Origin: Diadema setosum
Taxonomy: Eukaryota > Echinodermata > Echinoidea > Diadematoida > Diadematidae
Assembly (NCBI RefSeq): GCF_964275005.1
Contig: NC_092705.1
Location: 8,110,641-8,174,640 of the forward strand
Reading direction: 5' to 3'
Length of the DNA: 64,000 nt
Shown here: piece by piece, positions 39,971 to 46,840 of the stretch
Layout: each line of letters begins with the position of its first letter
How positions within the stretch are numbered: the stretch's first letter is position 1
Program-made: the position numbers and the translations under genes
The notes under the pieces: model-generated
The model's input: the letters and a program-made list of their open reading frames with translations, nothing else
The model's database searches: none
Told to the model about the DNA's origin: nothing

Positions 39971-41992
39971 TTACGTGGTGACGATAGCGATGCTGGCAAA
40001 ATTATCAGAAATGGTTCTTCAGTTTATAGTTGAGATCATAATACTATCACCTAAAGTACAGCTGCTGCCGGTGCATTGATTCATAGACAGAAGATAAGAT
40101 GTTTCACCAGCAATATTCTACTGCACCTGTAGTGCATATGAGTATGTTGGCCTACATGGGTATACTGCTATCCAGTAGAAGGCAGAGCTTTCATTTAGAG
40201 CGGAATATAGTTATATCAAAAAGAGTGATATGAGTAATAGAGAACATAATTATTCCTACAATATACTTAAGGTTTGCTATTGACTACTTGCGACTTGAAC
40301 ATTATAAGTTACATTAGAATGGATGTTTTTGTTTTGTTTTATTTTGTTTCATTCCACTACTTTTCATGACTGTCGTTCGTGGCGCTCTGACTAGTCTAAT
40401 GTTTCCTTCGTGAAATGTGTAAGAGGCATAACTGCAGGCAGTAAAAGTGACGCTTAGTACCGTATCCAAGACACGAATGCTCCGCGACAAGAAAGTGAAA
40501 TCCAATTAAAGCGGCGCGTGTGTATTTGTGCTGGTTTACTGCTGGTAGCAGTGAAAACATGGTTTGTGTTCTCTGAAAAGAATGCTTCTCGCTCAGTCAT
40601 GTCACTTGCTGTTTTGGGAATAGATTTCCCCATGCTATTTCCTCGGTTTTTCCCCGTCAAACATTACATCCGAAGCTTGTGTAAACGGCGGAACTCCGTT
40701 TAACAAGACAAGCAGCGACGGGCCGTCCATATTGATTCAGGAAGGAAGTCTTGCCCGCGCGAAGTGTTAGATCGTCTGCACCGGCCCCGCGCATGTGCGT
40801 GTCGGCAGCGGTGAAGCTCCCTGGAGGGTGCCTCCCATCTACGAGAGGGTGCAGGCGGCGGGACTCAGCCCGGGCTCGCTGACTCTCTGAAAAGCGTTTG
40901 TTCACACCTCATTTTTTCAATTGGCTCGGTTAGTGATACACCGCACCAAGTATTACGTTTCTCCGCCGAGATATTTTAGTTAAACAGCGGCGAGGCAGTG
41001 ACTTACACTCCTCAGGAACACGTCATTATCCGTTGTGTGTACTGAAAAGAGGGAACTACCGCGCCTTCAAAGCCAAAATCACGAATGCGCGTTGCAATGA
41101 ATACATGCCACATTTTCCACATGACGGGAGACAGGCCGACGGGAATGGCCCAAATTACTGCTTTGCCATTAATTAACTCAATCATTCGGGTCGGTAACCT
41201 GTTTTATAGGCTGCAAACTTTGTCGATAGTGCAAAGCAACAAGTTGATATACATTCTGCCTCTATTCAAATTGCTGCGTTTTATTTTTAACATATTCTTC
41301 AAGATTATACAGTAAGCATCTACCAACCACAGAGTAACGGATCTTACTATGAGCATTTATTACATGCTATTATTACATTCATAACTACCATGGTAGCATT
41401 CATCCAAAACACCCATCTCAAGGTCGATAGTCATCTATTTATATTGACCTGTAATCATTAAAAAAAAGACACGGTGTCTGCTTTCCACGGTAAACCAAAG
41501 CAATATGTTCAGTTCATACAATAGGTGTGAGTGTTACAAGCTGCATTATGGCTAAAATCACTATAAATAATTTGTAAACATCAGAGAAAAAGGGTATCAA
41601 ACGCATCATGAACTAAAGGTGTACATATTCAAATAGGATGAAATTCACGAAATTGGTCACTGTTACAGAAAAAGATAAATGTGTCGAAGATCAAAATGAG
41701 TGTGAAATATAGTAATGTTTGGTTTTCTCTTTATGTTTCCGTTCTCGTTGTCGTCACAGACACCAAGGGTTCTCTGCGAGAGAAGAGCAAGGTGGAGTTC
41801 TTTCGAGACCAGGCCCAGGTGGTTCTCGCGCAGTACGAGAATATCGTGCATCCCGAGAGTCCGGCTCGGTTCGGCAAGCTGCTCCTCACGATGCCCGCCC
41901 TCAAGCGGGTGGGGACGGAGAACCTGGAGGAGCTCTTCTTTAGGAGAACTTTGGGCAAAGTGCAAATCGAGAAAATCCTCGAGAGGGTTTAG
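15506..41992 (+). CDS. nr2e6-like: NR2E-group nuclear receptor (HR83/NR2E6-like), whole spliced gene
   Basis: A nuclear receptor, that is, a zinc-finger transcription factor expected to act in the nucleus. Seven proposed coding exons join in phase (15506-15509, 16784-17017, 31581-32033, 37310-37556, 38254-38410, 39769-39892, 41760-41992) to give 1452 nt, or 483 residues plus TAG; all introns are GT-AG. Residues 11-76 form the DNA-binding domain, with zinc ligands C11, C14, C28, C31 and C47, C53, C63, C66 in the canonical spacing. The P-box reads DGCSC, where TLX has DGCSG and PNR has NGCSG. Residues 80-290 are a hinge rich in Ala, Ser and Pro. The ligand-binding domain runs from about 290 to 483 and has the DQ-LL-W-ELF signature at 319-332. 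The sequence after the fingers ([11 protein letters not shown]) is typical of NR2E. The DGCSC box and the [14 protein letters not shown] stretch point to the HR83/NR2E6 branch rather than TLX or PNR; this branch call is from memory. The first exon is the least certain part. Confidence 0.9.
16784..17017 (+). CDS. nr2e6-like: Coding exon 2: DNA-binding domain, two C4 zinc fingers
   Basis: This 234-bp exon encodes residues 2-79 plus the first base of codon 80. The acceptor is CCCTCCCAG|GC after a C/T-rich tract; the donor is AGCG|GTAAGC. Finger 1 has spacing C-X2-C-X13-C-X2-C and finger 2 C-X5-C-X9-C-X2-C, both intact. Finger 1 carries the P-box DGCSC within [12 protein letters not shown] (residues 27-38). 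The five-residue D-box gap (IGKGN) is the standard length, whereas TLX has seven. The whole domain sits in one exon. Its GC content and codon use stand out sharply from the AT-rich flanks. Family assignment is secure; placement in the HR83/NR2E6 branch is likely. Confidence 0.95.
22140..23400. promoter_or_regulatory. CpG-rich block in intron 2, candidate enhancer
   Basis: A 1.2-kb stretch of complex, non-repetitive, CG-rich sequence in a generally AT-rich intron. Open frames on both strands are long because of base composition, but none resembles a known protein or has convincing splice sites. It may be an enhancer or alternative promoter. Confidence 0.25.
24233..24532. repeat. Two-unit tandem duplication, about 150 bp each
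   Basis: Unit 1 (about 24233-24377) and unit 2 (about 24378-24532) share long identical blocks such as GCTTCCATTCTCCTCCCATG, TGTCAATGGAAACTA and GAGGATGCGTTTAGCAAGTA. They differ by a few substitutions and small insertions, so the duplication is fairly recent or constrained. It lies in a CpG-richer block of intron 2. Confidence 0.8.
25254..25282. repeat. (AAAC)n microsatellite
   Basis: A run of AAAC units after C and A homopolymers. Confidence 0.9.
27483..27520. repeat. (TGTT)n microsatellite
   Basis: About nine TGTT units with one interruption. Confidence 0.9.
29349..29388. repeat. (GT)12(GC)8, Z-DNA-prone tract
   Basis: Twelve GT units run directly into eight GC units. This is 40 bp of strict purine/pyrimidine alternation, the best-known substrate for left-handed Z-DNA. 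Confidence 0.95.
30165..30246 (-). mobile_element. tRNA-derived SINE head, minus strand
   Basis: On the minus strand the segment reads ATATAACGCCTGTCTAGAAA followed by AGGTCGTAGGTTCGAGTCC. GGTTCGAGTCC is a perfect RNA polymerase III B box; the A-box side is poor. It is about 80% like the + copy 200 bp to the right. The tail, to about 30100, also resembles that copy (ATCACTGAATAAT). It is not a working tRNA, as the acceptor and D arms do not pair. Confidence 0.6.
30380..30560 (+). mobile_element. tRNA-derived SINE, plus strand
   Basis: The head reads GCTCGGTGGTCTAGTGGATA then GACGCCTGTCTAGCAATCAG and GTAGGTTCGTGTTC. TGGTCTAGTGG fits the polymerase III A box fully, and GGTTCGTGTTC is a near B box. 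A tRNA-unrelated tail follows and ends in an A-rich CAATAAAAACAAC stretch. Together with the opposite copy at 30165-30246 it defines a small SINE family. A TTAA-flanked MITE begins directly after its tail. Confidence 0.65.
30572..30957. mobile_element. TTAA-flanked MITE (TIR AGGGGTGGTATAGTT)
   Basis: A 386-bp element in intron 2 flanked by TTAA on both sides (30568-30571, 30958-30961). The left end AGGGGTGGTATAGTTATAG and the right end, read in reverse, AGGAGTGGTATAGTTCTGA form imperfect terminal inverted repeats that continue into matching GAGGTGGGG/GAGATGGGG blocks. The TTAA target is used by piggyBac and Kolobok elements; which of the two cannot be told without a transposase. Confidence 0.75.
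31057..31070. promoter_or_regulatory. RFX X-box-like palindrome in intron 2
   Basis: GTTACCATGGTTAC reads on the minus strand as GTAACC-AT-GGTAAC, matching the X-box consensus GTNRCC-N(0-3)-RGYAAC. It lies about 510 bp before exon 3. RFX factors drive genes of ciliated and sensory cells. One match of this length is weak evidence. Confidence 0.3.
31581..32033 (+). CDS. nr2e6-like: Coding exon 3: C-terminal extension and hinge
   Basis: The exon encodes residues 80-230 plus one base. The acceptor is TTATCTTCAG|CC and the donor CCAG|GTATGA. Joining to exon 2 gives [13 protein letters not shown] across the junction, the hallmark extension after the second zinc finger in NR2E receptors; this proves the join over a 14.6-kb intron. 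The rest is low-complexity hinge with a basic start, Gly/Pro/His-rich middle, a run of eight alanines at 188-195 and a shorter Ala4 at 213-216. The hinge is longer than the one I recall for TLX. It has no recognisable domain and is probably disordered. The exon is markedly GC-rich against its flanks. Confidence 0.92.
32158..32320. mobile_element. Short TA-flanked MITE, Tc1/mariner-like ends
   Basis: A 163-bp element in intron 3. Its ends are CAGTCAAACCTGTCTTAGCGG and the near reverse complement CCGCTTTGGACAGGTTTGACCG, and it is flanked on both sides by TA (32156-32157, 32321-32322). A TA target duplication with ends starting CAGT is the pattern of Tc1/mariner elements. The interior repeats short pieces of the GGCCGCTATAGACAGGT motif. 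It has no coding capacity. It shares its ends with the element at 38941-39584. Confidence 0.75.
33153..33260. repeat. Purine (GA)-rich tract
   Basis: A GGGGAGAG-type tract with few pyrimidines in intron 3. Confidence 0.85.
34431..34873. mobile_element. Inverted-repeat element with internal tandem duplication
   Basis: The ends CATGGCCGGCGCAAC and, reversed, CAGGGCCGGCGGAACC form short terminal inverted repeats. Inside, a unit of about 90 bp is duplicated in tandem (34501-34578 and 34590-34660), sharing TGCCACTTCCGGGTTTC, ACAAGCAAACAAAC and GGTCTTCAGCGC. A second pair of short copies (AAAAGAGTGGGGGCCC at about 34755 and AAAAAGAGTGGGGGCCC at about 34809) lies on the right. Long G and C runs lie near the two ends. 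The end type hints at hAT, but no clear 8-bp duplication is seen. Confidence 0.5.
35030..36150. promoter_or_regulatory. Complex, CG-richer block in intron 3, candidate enhancer
   Basis: Non-repetitive DNA with higher CG content on both sides of a long pyrimidine tract (35410-35555). No coding match is seen. Its complexity, against repeat-filled flanks, is the only evidence for function. Confidence 0.25.
36261..36289. repeat. Perfect 12-bp-stem inverted repeat
   Basis: TGTAACCCTGCC and GGCAGGGTTACA are separated by five bases. It could be a hairpin or a protein-binding palindrome. It stands alone in intron 3. Confidence 0.6.
37310..37556 (+). CDS. nr2e6-like: Coding exon 4: Ser/Pro/Ala linker and start of ligand-binding domain
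   Basis: Residues 231-312 plus two bases of codon 313. The acceptor is TCTGAACAG|GA and the donor TTCAG|GTAGAT. The first half is Ser/Thr/Pro-rich with an Ala5 run at 252-256. From about residue 290 the sequence [21 protein letters not shown] lines up with helix 3 of NR2E ligand-binding domains (family form roughly ESAARLLFMAVKWAKN). The Trp-Ala pair usual in this helix is replaced by Thr-Ser (305-306), while the following Lys307 is kept. The exon would hit a stop directly after the donor if unspliced, which supports the splice site. Confidence 0.9.
38254..38410 (+). CDS. nr2e6-like: Coding exon 5: ligand-binding domain, signature region
   Basis: Codon 313 (split) to residue 365, ending in phase 0. 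The acceptor is CTCCGTGCAG|AG and the donor AAAG|GTACAT. It encodes [19 protein letters not shown] followed by LLHAAYW, the classic nuclear receptor signature at helices 4-5 (D319, Q320, L323, L324, W328, E330, L331, F332). NR2E relatives have the same pattern, DQ..LLEE.W.ELF.L..AQW. The second half, to the DAKTEADTK end, is the variable region before helix 6. Homology and the reading frame across both junctions make this exon secure. Confidence 0.93.
38941..39584. mobile_element. Longer TA-flanked MITE of the same family, with tandem GGCCGCTATAGACAG modules
   Basis: A 644-bp element in intron 5 with ends CAGTCAAACCTGTCTATAGC and its reverse complement, flanked by TA at 38939-38940 and 39585-39586. 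Copies of the motif GTGGCCGCTATAGACAGGT cluster near both ends: at least three in the right 60 bp and three on the left. The middle holds a purine/pyrimidine-alternating stretch (39050-39140) and a nested fragment at about 39391-39447 that begins with an (ATA)n run and continues AATGCGCTTAATACAATG, itself resembling the end of another repeat. No coding capacity. Confidence 0.75.
39769..39892 (+). CDS. nr2e6-like: Coding exon 6: ligand-binding domain, middle helices
   Basis: Residues 366-406 plus one base. The acceptor is TTGTTCCAG|GG and the donor CCCG|GTACGG. The sequence contains [22 protein letters not shown], matching the helix 7-8 region of NR2E receptors (TLX has a very similar L-DxxEFACLKAIVLF pattern). 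The intron right after the donor opens with a 60-bp pyrimidine tract (39903-39965). Confidence 0.92.
39903..39965. repeat. Poly-C then (CT)n tract next to the exon 6 donor
   Basis: Sixty-three bases, all pyrimidine except one A, starting ten bases after the exon 6 donor. Mirror-symmetric C/T tracts can form triplex DNA. Confidence 0.9.
40430..41060. promoter_or_regulatory. CG-rich block in intron 6, candidate enhancer
   Basis: About 600 bp of CG-rich, complex sequence between exons 6 and 7, with no frame consistent with the receptor. It may be regulatory. Confidence 0.25.
41760..41992 (+). CDS. nr2e6-like: Coding exon 7: last exon, C-terminal ligand-binding domain, stop TAG
   Basis: Residues 407-483 and the TAG at 41990-41992. 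The acceptor is TTGTCGTCACAG|AC. It begins [20 protein letters not shown], the helix 9 region. The motif [13 protein letters not shown] at helix 10 is the most conserved part of NR2 receptors, and [20 protein letters not shown] closes the protein. TLX ends with FFRKTIGNVPIVRLL and about ten further residues. Here the protein ends at the equivalent of helix 12 without the canonical activation motif (two hydrophobics, any residue, Glu, two hydrophobics). This would fit a repressor-type receptor, as known for TLX, but that is inference. Confidence 0.95.
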
Positions 41993-42427
41993 CCCGATTG
42001 TACGTGACTGGGGTGCATGCAGACACCCACCCATCCCCCGTAGAGAATGGACTCCCCGTGAAAACCGCATCGGTTGCTAGGCGTGGTGTGGATGACAGGT
42101 GATCTGGATAGCCAAAGGAGCTTGCCGATAAATTGCACATGATGGAGACAGTTGGAAAGTCTAGCCGTAGTATCACAAGATTACACCCTTCTCGACTCAA
42201 TACAGTAAAGAGAATGTACTCGAAAAACGACCTTTATAGTCAACACAAGTTCAAATACCTCTTTAAAATACAGTATGGCAATGGAATACCATTCTCATTT
42301 CCTGAACAGAAAGTGAATACGTTATCTGTCTGCCGGAAAAAGTTGGTGATGTCGTATGAAACTAGAGAAAACGCGGGAATGCTATGGGTCTGCTGTACCA
42401 ACTTGGGGCCCGTACAAGTGGACTAAT
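41993..42427 (+). other. nr2e6-like: Probable start of the 3' UTR
   Basis: DNA after the stop codon without recognisable coding sequence. No AATAAA is seen here. The first candidate poly(A) signals, at 42567-42572 and 42819-42824, fall inside the large inverted repeat that follows, and one more is at 42976-42981 in its loop. If these are used, the mRNA would end inside the repeat. Confidence 0.4.
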
Positions 42428-43487
42428 TAGTCCATGGGCCAAGAGCCGAAAAATGGGTTGTTGGTACCACCCGAGGTGGCAAAACCTTTTTGGTGTCATT
42501 TTGTTTGTCGGACATAGATACGCTTCTCAAGCTATGATAGCATTTCCAAATGAGTAGCTTAGTCATAATAAATGAATTTTTAACCAATTTGGTCTCGTTT
42601 TTATATCCCTATACTTCTGAATCGAAACTAACCGCTATACAATTAATACGAGCACTGCCTTCTGTATGTCCACAGGTGTTCTGTTGTAAACGCGGTGCGC
42701 TTAGTCTTCATTCAAGGCAGCGAAGGGAATATCCAAAGGGTTATGATGTCCACAGCTGTCACGCGGTGCGCTTAGTCTTTATCTAGAACAATGTACCGTT
42801 ATCATATCTAAAGTTCCTAATAAAAAGGATTATCTATACTGTTTTTATACCACCCTCTCAACATATACATCAGGTTTAAACAAAAATCACTCTGTTCATT
42901 TACAACATTATTAATTATAATGTATTGTAGTGTACCGGTACATTGTTTTTGCATAATCTTTCATTGTTGGATGGAAATAAAGCGACATTGGCGTGGTATT
43001 AGCGTTTTCAACCCAGCGTTTTCACCGGATAATGATAAATGATTGAAAAAGACGCTAAAATTCACGAGAAATTGCTTTGTTGTTGTTGTTGTTGTTGTTT
43101 TTAGATAAAGGGATATACACTGTATCATAAGCTTTGGATATTCCCTTCGCCGTCTTGAATATTAGACTAAGCGCTGTGGACATCATAACCCTTGGATATT
43201 CCCTTCGCTGCCTTGAATAAAGACTAAGCGCACCGCGTTTACAACAGAACACCTGTGAACATACAGAAGACAGCTCTTCTTTGTTTGGCGATTGGTCTCG
43301 ATTCAGAAGTACAGGGATATAACAACGAAACCAAATTGGTTTAAAATTCATTTACTATGACTAAGCTACTCATTTGGAAATGCTATCATAGCTTGATAAG
43401 CATATCTATGCCCGACAAACAAAATGACACCAAAAAGGTATTGCCACCTCAGATGGTACCAATATCTGGCCTGGCCCATGGACTAAA
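42428..43487. repeat. Large inverted repeat (arms about 350 bp, loop about 360 bp)
   Basis: The left arm (about 42428-42783) and the right arm (about 43145-43487) are reverse complements with scattered mismatches. Outer ends read TTAGTCCATGGGCC and GGCCCATGGACTAA. Shared inner blocks include TTTTTGGTGTCATTTTGTTT and AAGGGAATATCCAA. The loop has a (GTT)n run and AT-rich DNA. No transposase is present, so it looks like a non-autonomous foldback DNA transposon. It lies only about 435 bp after the receptor stop codon. Confidence 0.85.
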
Positions 43488-46400
43488 TGGTTTTGTAAAG
43501 CTAGCCCTCCTGTTACAGCAACAGTAGTCGGTCAATATGCCACATAGGAGGCCAATGATACTGTGAAGTGGTGGACCTGTGAGGGAGCGTGCTAGTCACA
43601 TACAACGACCTTCAATAACATTCATGATTCAATAACATTCATGTTATAATTATTTAAAAATTGTTGTTAAAAAAAATGAGTGGGAAACTCAGTGAATTAA
43701 AACTGTGGCTGCGGACCTGTTTTCAGAGTGGCGTTGAATGTCGGTCAAACTACAACCAACGATGGAAGACAACCTGGCAAGCCACCTTGATTTTTGGGAC
43801 ACACTGGATTGCACGATGGACACAAAGAGAGAAAATCATTATAAGAACAGATATCAATAAGTGCAGTGAACTTTGTTTTGTCCTTTCATCTGAATGGGCA
43901 TTAACTGTGAATGCCAAGTATCAGGCCCAGTGACGAGGAATGTGATATTATTTTCTCTGGCCAACTGGAAGCAGTCTGAGGCATTGAAACAAAGCATAAG
44001 TCCGATTTACCATTCTGAAACATTGTATATACGTTAGTTATCAAAAACATATTTGATTATAATTATATAAATTAGATATATGAGACAAGTAAATTTACAA
44101 CTGTTCGATTTATCTACATGTTGTATCATTTCATGGTTATATCCATTCCAATACATTGTCGGTTTCGAAGCGTCATATAAATCACATCAGTTTATATCTG
44201 TGTCCGCTATAGTAATGATTAACCATATGGTGAAATGATAACTATTCGGCACGGAAATACCTTTTTTGATGACACTTGTAATTGAAATGAAACAATGTGA
44301 GTTAATGGAACATTTTGCAAAGATGAAAATAAAATGCGACTCAATGGCAAATCAGCTATAGTGCAATTAATAAATGGAAGACGTTTTTCATATTTATTTC
44401 CATTCAAAAGGGTGTGATGGATACCATGCAATACATTTTTCTTTTTAGATTTTCATTTTGATGATCATAAGAGATGAGCGCGATAATAGAAAAGGAAACA
44501 GACAAATGAAAGACTGAACTTAACTTAGCATCTACTCTATGCACTTCCATTTCTAAATCAAACAGTTTCAACTTTAAGTTGTTTATTTTTTATTTAAAGA
44601 CATGACAGATATTTTTTTCTGTTTGATTTAAAGGTATGAGAGGGATTTTTTTTTTCGTTATTTTGATTCCCATACCTATTGCAGTAGTGTCGCGTTTCTG
44701 TTGCCGTCTACAGTGTAGCTACAGTTTAACTCAGTGTTGATTCAGTTCAAGAAAAAAAATTAAAAAACGACAACCAAAGCACCGTTTCCTCGACGAGACG
44801 TACAACTTTACATTAAATCCTGACTCCTTTCAGCTTCTCTGATAGCTTTAGCGACATCTAGTCAATTGCCAAGAAGTCCAAATATTCAACGCAGGATTTT
44901 ATTCTTGCAAAATCAATACCGTGCATAGTATTATCTTTAGCTCTTGGAAAGCACACGGAGTCGTCCTTTTTTGAAGAGAATTAGAAGGATTTGATTATGG
45001 AATTTAGTCATCTGATTACAAAGACGCTGTCAAAATACCACGCGTGGCGAATGGTGGTAACTTTCTGATCTAACGCTATCAAGAAGTCTTTTCCGCGAAT
45101 CTTTCGCACCCCGGCACACTCGGCAAGCTCTCGCAAGAACACCACGGCGAGTTTGCCCCGAGGAGCTCTCGAGTTCCTATCCCGCCATTAAGCCCCGACT
45201 TACGCAAAAATTTTGGCTCATTTTTGCGCGTTTCACACCCTGGCGCAGACGATAATTCATGGAAACTCGCCCAGAGCGATTGCGATCGCACAAAGAGTAA
45301 TTCGATAGTCGCTTTCCGAGCGTCGCTCGTAATGGGAGAAGCGAGATGGGGAAGAGGGTAGCAGCATTCGATCGATAGTTGAGGTGGAGAGACAAGATGA
45401 GTCAGTGATGCATTGTGGGCCATTAATAGTGCTGATTTTTTTTTCCCCTGTCCTCCGGCTGTGCAGTCGCACCAGAAAGTAACAGTTGCATTAGATGAGA
45501 TGTGAAAATTTTATCGAAGTTGACTTCATTTATGTTGATGCAGCCAACTCCCCCCCCCCCCCCCCCGTAACAAATGTGACTAAAGGAGAAACAAGAGAAA
45601 CTGTATGAGGAAAAAAAGTACTATGTCATGTGCTAGCCTGTTTACATTAACAATTTGTCCTCCAAATATGCTCATTGTCAGGTTTGTGGGTGTGATTTTG
45701 TGTATCTTATTTCCTCTATTTAATCATGAGTAGACCAGACAGGGAAAGAGAGATGCCCCGTGTTGAAAATGAAACAAGGTTAGTTTGCAATCATAACTTC
45801 AGTTGACCCCACAGTCTTAGACACGATAAACGGCGCCCTCTTCCGGATGAGCTATGCCAGTGTCTGCATAATTGCAATGCATTTTAGTCAAGTTTACTAT
45901 CAACTTTGAATTAGTCTTCAAGATATGAAAATTTCCCACAAAGTCAATGCATGACACACCATGTTCTCCTAATTAAAGGGCTTAATTTTACTCTTTTGTT
46001 GTGAGTAAGGGATGGAAAATAAGGGGGGAATAGTGGCTCTTTATTATCATTCAAAGTATCAAGTGTTACCACTTTGAAGGCGCATGGTATTTCAAAGTTG
46101 TTTAATAGTAAATTTTGTTGACGTTTATTATGGTAAATGATAAGGAAATTTTGTTGTCTATCTTTCTGATTTTCCTTAGCTTGAAATTCTGCATTGTTTC
46201 CCCCTTTATACTAATTCAGGGGCATTATCTGACAGTTTGGGGGAAAGAACGATTGATCAACGACGGCTCTATCTCTTATCGATTTAGCCAGAGTGTTCCC
46301 GTTAGGCATTCTCAATTGATTGCGTACCATCAGTCCAACGTTGCGTCAAAGTCATTGTGTATGATTACGTTTATATAGCATGCTTGGAAACTAGATTCAT

Positions 46401-46586
46401 CCAAGCTAGTGATTATGAACTTTGGCACAGCAATAAAGGATGCAAAACTGGCTATTGTGTAGACGTATTGATTAAAATTACTAAGTAGCCGCCATTTATC
46501 GTCCATAGGAGCAAGGATTTTCCTCACTGTATCGCATAGTTTTGTGTACTTCTCAGACATAATGTTATACAGTGTATACACACTTT
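43488..46586. other. Gene-free downstream DNA
   Basis: AT-rich apart from the CG-rich block 45060-45430 and a poly-C run at 45550-45566. No gene is seen. Confidence 0.55.
45060..45430. promoter_or_regulatory. CG-rich block 3 kb after the gene, candidate enhancer
   Basis: A sharply bounded stretch with many CG dinucleotides, downstream of the receptor gene. The frames in it look like composition artefacts. It contains the AP-1-like site ATGAGTCAG at about 45397. Possible downstream enhancer. Confidence 0.25.
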
Positions 46587-46840
46587 GGCCCGAATTCACG
46601 AAGGTGGTACAAAGGAAACCATGGTTAAAAACCATTGAGCGCTAAGTGTCGCATGGAATATTTCGTTACGAAATCAGTCATTTTGTCGATGAAATGATAA
46701 TTTAGTTAACGAAACGGTCATTTTGTCGACGAAATGACCAATTTCGTAACGAAATATTCCGTGCGACACTTGGCGCTCCATGGTTTTTGTCCATGGTTTA
46801 AACCATGGTTTCATTTGAACCACCTTCGTGAATTCGGGCC
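46587..46840. mobile_element. PIF/Harbinger-like MITE with foldback interior
   Basis: A 254-bp element. The ends GGCCCGAATTCACGAAGG and the reverse complement are identical over at least 22 bp. Each end is flanked by TTT (46584-46586, 46841-46843), a three-base duplication like that of PIF/Harbinger elements. The interior is also palindromic, with TTTCGTTACGAAAT and ATTTTGTCGACGAAATG blocks and several ACCATGGTT half-sites. The family call rests only on ends and duplication length. Confidence 0.65.

Noticed and set aside
16327-46296. A 17-base string (GATTTAGCCAGAGTGTT) found at 16327 and 46280
   Set aside because: The flanks do not match, and one shared 17-mer in 64 kb can arise by chance.
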